DNA from: Ruminococcus sp. UBA3767
GTDB taxonomy: Bacteria > Bacillota > Clostridia > Oscillospirales > Ruminococcaceae
DNA: 13,029 nt
Assembly: GCA_002371625.1 (NCBI GenBank)
Contig: DFFV01000050.1
Location: 1 to 13,029 of the forward strand
Direction: 5' to 3'
Positions within the stretch are counted from its first letter, which is position 1, and every line of letters begins with the position of its first letter. Below, one piece after another: positions 6,303-13,029 of this stretch. The position numbers were made by a program, and so were the translations under genes. The notes beneath the pieces were generated by a model. It did no database searches. It saw nothing but the letters and a program-made list of their open reading frames with translations, and was not told the origin of the DNA.

Positions 6303-7577
6303 TTATTTTGCATTTTCATTCACCTTTGCAGCTGCCCGGCTGAATTCCTCACCTTTTTTGAGCGCATCGGCGTTGTTATAAGTCACATCATCGCCGGCCG
6401 CATAAAAATCCTTCATAAGCTGCTCATTCTCAAGCACGGGGCTCATTACATCTATATAAACATCGCCGTTCATCTTTCTGTTGGCAACTGCCTGAAGCTC
6501 GCTCATCATATCTCTTGCAGCAAGCACCTCCTGAGCGGATCTGCTCAGCGGTATTCCCTTTTCGGTTCCCTGAAGCGCAGCATTTTCCTCATCATTGAGC
6601 AGGTGATCCACCAGCTTTGCTGAATTCTCGGGTTCCTTTGTATCCTTGCTGATACAATACAGTGCCATAGGCTTCTTGTACCACCCTGCTTTATTATCAT
6701 CACTGATATACGGCAGGTCACCTATCGAGATATTGACCGATTCAGCATTTACGCCTATGTTCGCTCCAAAATAGCTTTTTGTATCGGATATCCAGCAGAA
6801 AAGCCCTGCGGCTCTGCCGCTGTAAAAATCCATGTGGTTAAAATCCTGCGGCCGTGGTGTAATACCGCTTTCCATAAACCTTTTATAGAACTCCAGCAGC
6901 TCCTTGCACTCCTGCGCACCGTACTGGAAATTTCCCTTTTTATCAAACATCGGCTTTCCCGTTTTCTGCTCGGTATAAGCCACGCAGCAAAGCCAGATCC
7001 CCTTTTCGCCCATCTCGGCGGCATAAACGCCGTGCTTTTTAAGCTCCTGCCCTGCCGAAATCAGCTCCTCCCACGTTTTGGGCACAGCTATGTTGTATTT
7101 GTGCAGCACGTTGGTATTATAAAAGAAATAGCAGCAATTGAGCGAGATAGGTATACCCATCAGCTTTCCGTCCACCTCACCGAACTTCAGCTGATCGGGG
7201 CTGAAATTATTCAGCTTTATCGTGTCCTTTAGCTCATAAAGGTCATAAAACTCCACGCCCTGCTTTGTGTATTCATACAGCCAGTTATAATTCATCTGCA
7301 TAACGTCCGGCAGCTCGCCCGCATTCAGCTTTGAATCCATCCAGCCCTTATACCCTGCAAACTCGCAGTATCTCGGTGTCACGGTTATATCGTTCTTTTC
7401 CTCGAACTTATCGATCGACCTGAGCGTATAGTCGCTTCTCACCTCATTGCCCCACCAGCTCAGAGATATCCTCGCATTTAGCGTTTGCCTTGTTACGTTT
7501 ATCTGGTCCATGTTTTCGCACGAGCACATGGAAAGAGCCATGACAAGCACAATGACAAAGCACATATATCTTTTCAT
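6303..7577 (-). CDS. Extracellular solute-binding protein family 1, probable sugar-binding lipoprotein
   Basis: A 424-aa protein with a short basic start and hydrophobic stretch ending in LSMCSC, read as a lipoprotein signal with lipidation at Cys20 or possibly Cys18. After it comes the fold typical of carbohydrate-binding proteins of ABC importers: ISLSWWGNEVRSDYTLRSIDKFEEKN in two parts near 37-62, AGELPDVMQMNYNWLYEY (about 86-103) and a GIPISLNCCYFFYNTNVL stretch around 150. It should sit on the outer face of the membrane and bind a sugar or oligosaccharide; the ligand cannot be predicted. AAGGAGG lies 8 nt before the ATG. No permease or ATPase gene is beside it; the preceding gene is a membrane GGDEF-type sensor 27 nt away. 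It may pair with that sensor or with a transporter encoded elsewhere. No terminator is visible after its stop. Confidence 0.85.
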   Translation of the reverse strand: MKRYMCFVIVLVMALSMCSCENMDQINVTRQTLNARISLSWWGNEVRSDYTLRSIDKFEEKNDITVTPRYCEFAGYKGWMDSKLNAGELPDVMQMNYNWLYEYTKQGVEFYDLYELKDTIKLNNFSPDQLKFGEVDGKLMGIPISLNCCYFFYNTNVLHKYNIAVPKTWEELISAGQELKKHGVYAAEMGEKGIWLCCVAYTEQKTGKPMFDKKGNFQYGAQECKELLEFYKRFMESGITPRPQDFNHMDFYSGRAAGLFCWISDTKSYFGANIGVNAESVNISIGDLPYISDDNKAGWYKKPMALYCISKDTKEPENSAKLVDHLLNDEENAALQGTEKGIPLSRSAQEVLAARDMMSELQAVANRKMNGDVYIDVMSPVLENEQLMKDFYAAGDDVTYNNADALKKGEEFSRAAAKVNENAK

Positions 7578-7604
7578 GTCCCTCTCCTCCTTTTCGCACG
7601 GCCG

Positions 7605-9107
7605 CTATTTTTTCTCAGCTTCCTTATCCTTCATATCCTTATAGAACACACACTTGCATATACGTGCCTTAGCGCTTTCCTCCAGCGCAGCCCTCGCATT
7701 TTCGCAAAGCACATCGTAATCGTCGTTATCATCGGGATAAACAGACGCTCCGACAGCACAGGTTATCATACCACGCTCGTTGTCAAGCTCCAGCTTATCC
7801 AGCGCAGCTTCGAGCTGTTTAGCGTTGTCCCTTATTTTTTCATAAGCCTTGAACAGATTGAAGTCGGTGAAATCCGCAAGCACTGCGAACTCGTTTTCAC
7901 CCGTTCTTCCGACAGTATTTTTCTCGGCGTAGTGCTCCTTCAGCGCATCTGCCACCTTGACCAGAGCTTCCTCCACTGCCTTTTCGCCGTAGTTTTCGTT
8001 TATCAGCTCGTAATTTTTTATCTTCACCAGCAAAAGCACCATAGTTGTGCCGTTTATGCACCTGTCTATCCTGTCCACTATCGCATTTTCAAGAGCCTCG
8101 TTCATCATCAGTCCTGTCAGCCTGTCAACGCTCTTTGCGTTATACTGCTCACGGTAGATTATGTTATCAGGCATTTTAGAGGAAGCATAAACAACGCTTG
8201 TAAACAGCACTGCCGCCAGTGCCGCAACAAGTATCACGCTGCAATACACCAGTATCCTGAGGTATCTTGTATTTCTGTCCGAGAAATCACTTACCGTGAT
8301 AACGTGCCAGTTCTCCGCACACTTTGAAGATGAGGCAGCGTATCTCAGGCAGTCAACCGTTACAGGCTCACTGTCGCTCCATTCCGATTTGAGCGTTTTC
8401 AGCGCTTCCTGTGCGGTATCGGTATTATTGACCGAGAAAATGACATTTCCGTTATCGTCGGTAAGCACAAAGCTGAGGTGCTTTGCCGGTGCCTCGGGAA
8501 AAACATCCCTTATCGACTCGGTGAACATAGAGCCTATAAACACTGCCGAATCACTTACTCTGTGCAGATAATACAGCCTGCTGAAGTCGTTGTTCACGCC
8601 GGTAAGCCACAAGCTGTTGCGCCCTTTAAGATAAGTATCGGCACTATTGTATGCACTGCTTCCGAGCATCTCATTAGTGGTTTTTGATATTCTGCCTACC
8701 ACATGATTGTTTGAATACAGGAAGCAAAAGTCGTTATAATTATCGGCTGTGCTCATGTAAACAAGGAACTCGCTGATCTCCTTTTCCTTTTTCAGCGCTT
8801 CATATTCATTAGTGCGGCTTTCATCGGCAGCATTATATTTCACATAATCCCGCATCTGAAAGACTCTTGTTGTAATATCCTCCAGCTTTTTGAGCCTGTT
8901 CTGTACAGAGCGTGTAAGCTGAGAGTTCATGGTGTTGATATTATCACGGCTCATTCTGTTGTTCTGATTTATTATCATCACCGCCGCAAGCACCACGGTT
9001 ATAACAAAAGCTGCCGCAAGGATCAGTATGCCCACAACACCTGTTCTCTTCCTCGCCGTAATGACACCTGCGTTATCCTTAGCTGTCTTTTCCTTCACCC
9101 TGCTCAC
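7605..9107 (-). CDS. Two-TM sensor protein with degenerate GGDEF domain
   Basis: A 500-aa membrane protein: TM segment about 24-46, an extracellular region about 50-280 of Cache-like size (assigned by topology only), TM about 283-306 and a cytoplasmic GGDEF-fold domain about 325-492. The domain shows SVDRLTGLMMNEAL (326-339) and MITCAVGASVYPDD (447-460), family landmarks. The active-site motif reads GENEF (403-407) instead of GG(D/E)EF, and the position of the first metal-binding Asp reads LVKIKNYELIN (360-370), so that Asp is absent. No RxxD inhibitory site precedes the motif. Diguanylate cyclase activity is therefore doubtful; it may bind a nucleotide or act by protein contact. The first GTG (9107) has AGAGG only 3 nt upstream. 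GTG 9098, with AGGTGA 5 nt before it, is an alternative start. It lies 14 nt after the phosphoesterase gene. Confidence 0.85.
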   Translation of the reverse strand: MSRVKEKTAKDNAGVITARKRTGVVGILILAAAFVITVVLAAVMIINQNNRMSRDNINTMNSQLTRSVQNRLKKLEDITTRVFQMRDYVKYNAADESRTNEYEALKKEKEISEFLVYMSTADNYNDFCFLYSNNHVVGRISKTTNEMLGSSAYNSADTYLKGRNSLWLTGVNNDFSRLYYLHRVSDSAVFIGSMFTESIRDVFPEAPAKHLSFVLTDDNGNVIFSVNNTDTAQEALKTLKSEWSDSEPVTVDCLRYAASSSKCAENWHVITVSDFSDRNTRYLRILVYCSVILVAALAAVLFTSVVYASSKMPDNIIYREQYNAKSVDRLTGLMMNEALENAIVDRIDRCINGTTMVLLLVKIKNYELINENYGEKAVEEALVKVADALKEHYAEKNTVGRTGENEFAVLADFTDFNLFKAYEKIRDNAKQLEAALDKLELDNERGMITCAVGASVYPDDNDDYDVLCENARAALEESAKARICKCVFYKDMKDKEAEKK

Positions 9108-9121
9108 CTGCCTCTGCGATT

Positions 9122-10315
9122 TTACTTATTATCAAACTTCACTTTCACCGAGCATATCTCCGAGATAGTGCCGACTCTCATATAAGGTCCGTAAACGCCT
9201 ACTCCCGAAGTTACAACGCTTGTCATCTTATCCTTTTCCAGCGTTCCGTAAGGGTTTTCCCATATATTTCTCACAACCATCGTCAGCGGGAAAAACTGGC
9301 CGTCGTGCGTGTGTCCGCCAAAATCAATATCTGCGCCTGCATCAGCGGTTTCCTGAAGCTCATCAGGCTCGTGGCATATCACGAATACAGGCTTTGTCTT
9401 GTCAAGTCCCTCGGTAAGCTCCTTTACATCCGCCCTTGAACCGTCCTGAGTTCCCGGCTTATCCCTGTCACGCCTGCCCACTATGTAGAACTTATCATCC
9501 ACAAGAACAGATTCGTCATAAAGCACCTTTATACCGCAGTCATCAACAAAGTCCTGCATCTGCTTTGAAAGCTCGGGGGATTCGCCCCACGAGAATGTAA
9601 AGCCCATCAGTATCTTTTCCTCGATGTCGTGGTTGCCCATTGTTGCATACACGCCGTACTTACTGTCTATTCGCCTGAACTCCTTTTTTATCCCCTCGGG
9701 ATCGTCAAGGCTGTCGTAGCTGTTATCGAAAATATCTCCTGCAACGACCACCAGATCGGGCTGCTGCTCGTTGATCCTATCGACCATTTTTCCTATCTGT
9801 CTTACACCGATAGAGTATCCCATGTGAAGATCTGCGACAAGCACTATCTTCATCTCATCGGTATCCTTGCAGTTCTTGCTGACGCTGACCTCATACTCGG
9901 TGACTCTTATATTCCTTGCGTTCCAGCCGCCGTAAAGGCAAACTATGATAGTAGCCACTGTTATGAGCGAGCCGATAGTTACCGCACTGCCTCGTGAAAA
10001 CAGCTTTGTATTTTTCAGCTTTGTCCGCTTTGCGATAAATCTGAGTATCTCAAAAAGAACGACACCCATCATACTGTATATCAGCACGCCGATCCAGTAT
10101 GTCGAAACACGCCTTACTATGACCGCAAACAAGCTCTTTGGCAGCACGAATGCCAGCAGCGGCGAAAGTGCCGTTGCGATATATACTACCGTAAACGGTA
10201 TCTTGAATCTTTTCCAATCAAACCTGTGGTTACAATGTTTCAGCCAGGATAAAAACCTTATCAGCAAATATATGACCACCGCCAGATAAGGCGGCAGCAA
10301 AAACATAAAAATCAA
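9122..10315 (-). CDS. Membrane-anchored calcineurin-like metallophosphoesterase (YkuE/YaeI-like)
   Basis: The N-terminal third holds four predicted TM segments (about 5-24, 40-58, 73-94, 112-130). The catalytic domain from about 155 has the full dimetal set: VADLHMG (Asp162, His164), AGDIFD (193-197 GDxxD), MGNHD (GNHD 227-230), ICHEPDE (His315) and GGHTHDGQ (GHTH 334-337). Similar proteins are thought to hydrolyse phosphoester bonds in lipid-linked or exported substrates; the substrate here is unknown. Length is 397 aa with TTG at 10315 as start, which has a weak GGGGG about 9 nt upstream. The ATG at 10306 would remove three residues but has no ribosome binding site. It is the first gene after promoter 10340-10368 and leads the unit with the GGDEF and binding-protein genes. 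Confidence 0.88.
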   Translation of the reverse strand: MIFMFLLPPYLAVVIYLLIRFLSWLKHCNHRFDWKRFKIPFTVVYIATALSPLLAFVLPKSLFAVIVRRVSTYWIGVLIYSMMGVVLFEILRFIAKRTKLKNTKLFSRGSAVTIGSLITVATIIVCLYGGWNARNIRVTEYEVSVSKNCKDTDEMKIVLVADLHMGYSIGVRQIGKMVDRINEQQPDLVVVAGDIFDNSYDSLDDPEGIKKEFRRIDSKYGVYATMGNHDIEEKILMGFTFSWGESPELSKQMQDFVDDCGIKVLYDESVLVDDKFYIVGRRDRDKPGTQDGSRADVKELTEGLDKTKPVFVICHEPDELQETADAGADIDFGGHTHDGQFFPLTMVVRNIWENPYGTLEKDKMTSVVTSGVGVYGPYMRVGTISEICSVKVKFDNK

Positions 10316-10339
10316 AATAAAACGCCCCCGTTCTCAACT

Positions 10340-10368
10340 ATTATACAATATCCCGCAGAAAAAATCAA
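10340..10368 (-). promoter_or_regulatory. Sigma-A promoter of the phosphoesterase-GGDEF-binding protein unit
   Basis: On the minus strand TTGATT (10368-10363), a 17-nt spacer and TATAAT (10345-10340). Transcription should start near 10333, about 18 nt before the TTG start codon. It lies just downstream of the ribosomal operon terminator, so the two units look separate. Confidence 0.8.
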
Positions 10369-10392
10369 CCACGCTGCGCCCTTTTTACGCAC

Positions 10393-10422
10393 AAAAAAAG
10401 GAGCCCTTAAAGGACTCCCTTT
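10393..10422 (-). terminator. Rho-independent terminator of the ribosomal alpha operon
   Basis: On the minus strand GGAGTCCT (10418-10411) pairs with AGGGCTCC (10407-10400) around loop TTA, with one G-U pair, and is followed by seven T (10399-10393). Upstream A residues extend the stem onto the T run. It starts about 14 nt after the rplQ stop codon. Confidence 0.92.
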
Positions 10423-10435
10423 ACGATCTATCAAA

Positions 10436-10777
10436 TCAAACCAACTTAATAATAGCCATTTCTGCAGCGTCACCACGACGAGGTCCGATCCTTACGATCT
10501 GGGTATATCCGCCGTTGCGTCCCTCGTAGGACGGTGCGATCTCGTCAAACAGCTTCTTAGCGACACCTTCCTTGGTCACATAAGAAAATACCTGACGCTT
10601 TGAATGGAGGTCGCCTGCCTTGCCGAGAGTTATCATTTTCTCGGTCATTGCAGCTACTTCCTTAGCTCTTGTTACAGTTGTTTCAATCTTACCGTTTTCG
10701 AGAAGAAAAGTGACCATAGCTCTGAGCATTGCTTTTCTCTGGTCAGTAGGTCTTCCCAGTTTTCTTGTGCCTGGCAT
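10436..10777 (-). CDS. rplQ: Large ribosomal subunit protein bL17
   Basis: A 113-residue protein of normal bL17 length, beginning [18 protein letters not shown] with the usual basic N-terminus (the family norm is RKLGRTSxxRxAML) and containing [20 protein letters not shown] and [18 protein letters not shown]. It is a component of the 50S subunit near the exit tunnel. It is the last gene of the alpha operon, 18 nt after rpoA, with AAGGAG upstream of ATG 10777. The intrinsic terminator follows directly. Confidence 0.97.
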   Translation of the reverse strand: MPGTRKLGRPTDQRKAMLRAMVTFLLENGKIETTVTRAKEVAAMTEKMITLGKAGDLHSKRQVFSYVTKEGVAKKLFDEIAPSYEGRNGGYTQIVRIGPRRGDAAEMAIIKLV

Positions 10778-10795
10778 AGATTTTCACTCCTTACA

Positions 10796-11755
10796 TTAAT
10801 TATCGTCGTCTGAGCTGAGCTCATAGCCCAACGAATGCAGCTTGGATTTAACTTCCTCAAAGGACTTCTTTCCAAGATTTCTGACCTTCATCATTTCTTC
10901 AGCCGACTTATCGATCAAATCATTGACGGTATTTATTCCTGCACGCTTGAGACAGTTGAATGAACGCACGGATAAGTCAAGTTCCTCAATGGTCATCTCC
11001 AGGACCTTTTCCTTGCCCCTGTCATCTTTTTCTGCCATTATCTCGACCACATTGGTCTCCTCTGACAGATCCACGAATGGATTAAGATGCTCGTTGAGGA
11101 GTTTGGCTGCCATTGATACAGCTTCCTTTGCCGAGATCGTTCCGTCTGTCCAGACCTCGAGAGTCAGCTTATCATAATCGGTGATCTGACCTACACGGGT
11201 GTTATCCACTGTGTAGTTCACCTTGAGTACCGGCGAATAGATGCTGTCTACGGCGATAACGCCTATCGGTGCATTTGCCATCAGGCTCTTGTTCTTTTCA
11301 GCGGAAACATATCCACGACCTCTGTCGATCGTAATTTCCATGAACAGCTTTGCGCCTGCGCCAAGTGTTGCGATATGCATATCGGGAACCAGTATATCGA
11401 CCTCTGAATCTGCCTTGATGTCTGCGGCTGTTACGTCACATTCACCCTCAGCTTCGATGTAGATAGTCTTTGGTCCTTCACCGTAAAGCTTTGCAGTCAA
11501 TCCCTTGAGGTTGAGGATTATCTCTGTGACATCCTCTCTTACTCCGGGAATAGTAGATAGCTCGTGATGTACACCGTCTATCTTTACAGATGTAACGGCT
11601 ACACCCGGCAATGAGGAGAGCAGTACACGTCTCAGGCTGTTGCCGAGAGTGATACCATAGCCACGCTCAAGCGGCTCCAGTACAAACTTGCCATAGGTTC
11701 CGTTCGGGCGAAGCTCAGGCGTTTCGATCTTAGGCTTCTCTATTTTTTCAAGCAT
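10796..11755 (-). CDS. rpoA: DNA-directed RNA polymerase subunit alpha
   Basis: A 319-aa alpha subunit. The N-terminal assembly domain (about 1-230) has [20 protein letters not shown], the canonical dimerisation/assembly motif. An acidic linker leads to the C-terminal domain (about 250-315) with [14 protein letters not shown]. There Arg264, Asn267, Cys268 and Lys270 match the UP-element DNA contacts around Arg265 of E. coli, followed by the helix-hairpin-helix [12 protein letters not shown]. It nucleates RNA polymerase assembly and contacts activators and upstream promoter DNA. ATG 11755 follows GGAGGG by about 7 nt. Its place between rpsD and rplQ is conserved in Clostridia. Confidence 0.98.
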   Translation of the reverse strand: MLEKIEKPKIETPELRPNGTYGKFVLEPLERGYGITLGNSLRRVLLSSLPGVAVTSVKIDGVHHELSTIPGVREDVTEIILNLKGLTAKLYGEGPKTIYIEAEGECDVTAADIKADSEVDILVPDMHIATLGAGAKLFMEITIDRGRGYVSAEKNKSLMANAPIGVIAVDSIYSPVLKVNYTVDNTRVGQITDYDKLTLEVWTDGTISAKEAVSMAAKLLNEHLNPFVDLSEETNVVEIMAEKDDRGKEKVLEMTIEELDLSVRSFNCLKRAGINTVNDLIDKSAEEMMKVRNLGKKSFEEVKSKLHSLGYELSSDDDN

Positions 11756-11879
11756 TTAAAACCCTCCCTGTGTTCTAACTGATTGTTATTATGAGTTGAT
11801 GTGTTTAGGTTTTAGCCACCCTTTATGCAAGGTATGCAGGATATATCCCACAAGCCTTTGCAAAGCGGGCTGTTGCGTA
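11756..11879 (-). other. 124-nt spacer between rpsD and rpoA with short inverted repeats
   Basis: No ORF or convincing promoter. On the minus strand it contains the palindromes GCTTTGCAAAGGC and GGATATATCC and a TGCATACCTTGCA repeat. It is much longer than the rpsM-rpsK (15 nt) and rpoA-rplQ (18 nt) spacers, so it could be a processing or translational control region, but no known motif was recognised. Confidence 0.3.
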
Positions 11880-12476
11880 TTACTTAGAATACAGCTCGAC
11901 GATCAGGTGCTCCTCGATCTCGTAGTCAAGGTCTTCCTTTACCGGCAGACGTGTTACCTTTGCTGTCTGCTTTTCCTTGTCCACATCAAGCCATGTCGGA
12001 GTTGTTCTTCCTGCCGTAGCCTCGATGATCTGCTTGAACTTTTCGCTCTTTTTGCTGTTTTCCTTCAGAGAGATAACGTCGCCTACTCTTACTCTGTAAG
12101 ATGGGATATCAACTCTCTTGCCGTTTACTTCAAAGTGTCCGTGAACGACCAGCTGACGAGCCTCTCTTCTTGTCATTGCAAGACCCATTCTGAAAGCGAT
12201 ATTATCCAGTCTTGACTCGAGCAATGTGATAAGGTTAGCACCTGCCTGACCTTCCATCTTCTGAGCAAGCTCAAAGTAGTGATAAAAAGGCTTCTCGAGC
12301 ATGCCATAGATGAATTTCAGCTTCTGCTTCTCCTTGAGCTGAAGTCCGTACTCGGATACTTTTCTTCTCTTATTTGCATTAGGATCACGCTTGGTCTCCT
12401 TAGCAACGCCCATTACCATTGGGCTGATACCAAGAGCTTTACATCTCTTGAGTATAGGTTCTCTGTTTACTGCCAT
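11880..12476 (-). CDS. rpsD: Small ribosomal subunit protein uS4
   Basis: A 198-residue primary 16S rRNA-binding protein that helps start 30S assembly and maintain decoding fidelity. The S4-type RNA-binding module is clear (LESRLDNIAFRMGLAMTRR, then ARQLVVHGHFEVNGKRVDIP, about 90-130). ATG 12476 is chosen because GGAGG lies 8 nt upstream and MAVNREPILKRCKALG is the expected N-terminus; the seven extra codons from 12497 would include the ribosome binding site. Only one Cys (Cys12) is present in the N-terminal domain, so the four-Cys zinc site of the C+ form is absent. The gene is flanked by unusually long spacers (85 nt before, 124 nt after). uS4 autoregulates the alpha operon in some bacteria. 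Confidence 0.97.
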   Translation of the reverse strand: MAVNREPILKRCKALGISPMVMGVAKETKRDPNANKRRKVSEYGLQLKEKQKLKFIYGMLEKPFYHYFELAQKMEGQAGANLITLLESRLDNIAFRMGLAMTRREARQLVVHGHFEVNGKRVDIPSYRVRVGDVISLKENSKKSEKFKQIIEATAGRTTPTWLDVDKEKQTAKVTRLPVKEDLDYEIEEHLIVELYSK

Positions 12477-12561
12477 AGTAAAATCCTCCGTTTTCAATGT
12501 TGTATCAGGCCTTAGCTTATTGCTTACCTGACTTTGAGTGAAACTGATAACTCAAATACGA

Positions 12562-12963
12562 TTATACACGACGTCTCTTAGGCGGACGGCATCCGTTGTG
12601 AGGGATAGGGGTAACGTCCTTGATGAGCTTTACCTCAAGATCCTCTGACTGAAGTGCTCTGATAGCAGCTTCTCTTCCTGCACCAGGGCCCTTTACGAAT
12701 ACCTCGACCGTCTTGAGTCCATGCTCCTTAGCAGCTCTTGCAGCAGTCTCAGCAGCAGTCTGAGCAGCGAATGGAGTAGACTTCTTAGAGCCTCTGAATC
12801 CGAGTCCGCCTGCAGATGCCCATGAAATTGCATTACCCTGCATATCGGTTATGGTAACGATCGTGTTGTTGAAAGTAGACTGGATATGAACCTGTCCCTG
12901 TTCAATGTTTTTTCTTTCACGACGGCGACGAATAGTAGTAACTTTCTTCTTAGCCTGAGCCAT
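12562..12963 (-). CDS. rpsK: Small ribosomal subunit protein uS11
   Basis: A 133-residue protein of the 30S platform, close to the usual 127-131. Family landmarks include [16 protein letters not shown], the [20 protein letters not shown] stretch, [15 protein letters not shown] and the C-terminus [16 protein letters not shown]. It contacts 16S rRNA near the mRNA exit. ATG 12963 has AAAGGAGGG about 8 nt upstream, in the 15-nt gap after rpsM. The following 85-nt spacer to rpsD has no ORF; it carries a TATCAG/CTGATA pair and the rpsD ribosome binding site. Confidence 0.98.
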   Translation of the reverse strand: MAQAKKKVTTIRRRRERKNIEQGQVHIQSTFNNTIVTITDMQGNAISWASAGGLGFRGSKKSTPFAAQTAAETAARAAKEHGLKTVEVFVKGPGAGREAAIRALQSEDLEVKLIKDVTPIPHNGCRPPKRRRV

Positions 12964-12978
12964 TGTTCACACCCTCCT

Positions 12979-13029
12979 TTACTTCTTCTTGTTAGCGATG
13001 GTCTTAACAGGACCCTTACGAGTTCTTGC
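12979..13029 (-). CDS. rpsM: Small ribosomal subunit protein uS13, C-terminal end only
   Basis: The last 16 codons and stop of a gene that continues beyond the right edge. The translated tail ARTRKGPVKTIANKKK matches the basic C-terminus of uS13 (family form ARTRKGPxxTIAxKKK), which reaches towards the P-site tRNA. Its position before rpsK is the standard rpsM-rpsK order of the alpha operon. Confidence 0.93.
   Translation of the reverse strand, partial: ARTRKGPVKTIANKKK

Noticed and set aside
6088..6303. A 71-codon minus-strand ORF upstream of ilvA
   Set aside because: It begins at the -35 region and lies across the T-box Stem I and specifier region; the RNA structure explains the sequence.
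7485..8327. A 280-codon plus-strand ORF opposite the binding-protein and GGDEF genes
   Set aside because: It spans the boundary between two well-supported minus-strand genes and has low-complexity, family-less content.
11790..11850. A possible promoter (TTGCAT with a weak -10) before rpoA
   Set aside because: Only three of six bases match in each hexamer; too weak to report.

Overview
The window looks like chromosomal DNA of a Gram-positive anaerobe of class Clostridia, probably Ruminococcus-like (Oscillospiraceae). The signs are strong AGGAGG-type ribosome binding sites, consensus sigma-A promoters, a T-box riboswitch, an oxygen-sensitive 2-hydroxyacyl-CoA dehydratase/activase pair, and a ribosomal alpha operon with rpsD between rpsK and rpoA. 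The genus is an inference from gene content and style, not from a database match.

Layout. (1) Positions 1-3741, plus strand: the 3' part of a large acyl-CoA dehydratase activase (tandem ATPase domains plus a DUF2229-type region), overlapping by 11 nt a 2-hydroxyacyl-CoA dehydratase subunit. (2) Positions 3742-4042: about 300 nt without a gene between convergent operons. It holds two strong palindromes bracketed by imperfect inverted repeats and may be a small MITE-like or dispersed palindromic element. (3) Positions 4043-6300, minus strand: a consensus promoter, an isoleucine-type T-box leader with its terminator, then ilvA, an unrecognised 120-aa gene and ridA. The T-box, threonine deaminase and enamine deaminase form a coherent unit for isoleucine precursor supply: IlvA makes a reactive enamine/imine, RidA clears it, and uncharged tRNA-Ile should switch the operon on. 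(4) Positions 6303-10368, minus strand: a sigma-A promoter and three closely spaced genes for a membrane-anchored metallophosphoesterase, a two-TM sensor with a degenerate GGDEF domain, and an orphan family-1 solute-binding lipoprotein. No permease or ATPase genes accompany the last. (5) Positions 10393-13029, minus strand: the end of the ribosomal alpha operon, rpsM(partial)-rpsK-rpsD-rpoA-rplQ, closed by a clear intrinsic terminator.

No tRNA, rRNA, CRISPR array, phage gene or transposase was seen. The points most worth a second look are the isoleucine T-box with its promoter starting two bases after the upstream stop codon, the orphan binding protein beside an apparently inactive GGDEF sensor, the unknown gene inside the ilvA-ridA operon, and the palindromic element between the convergent operons.
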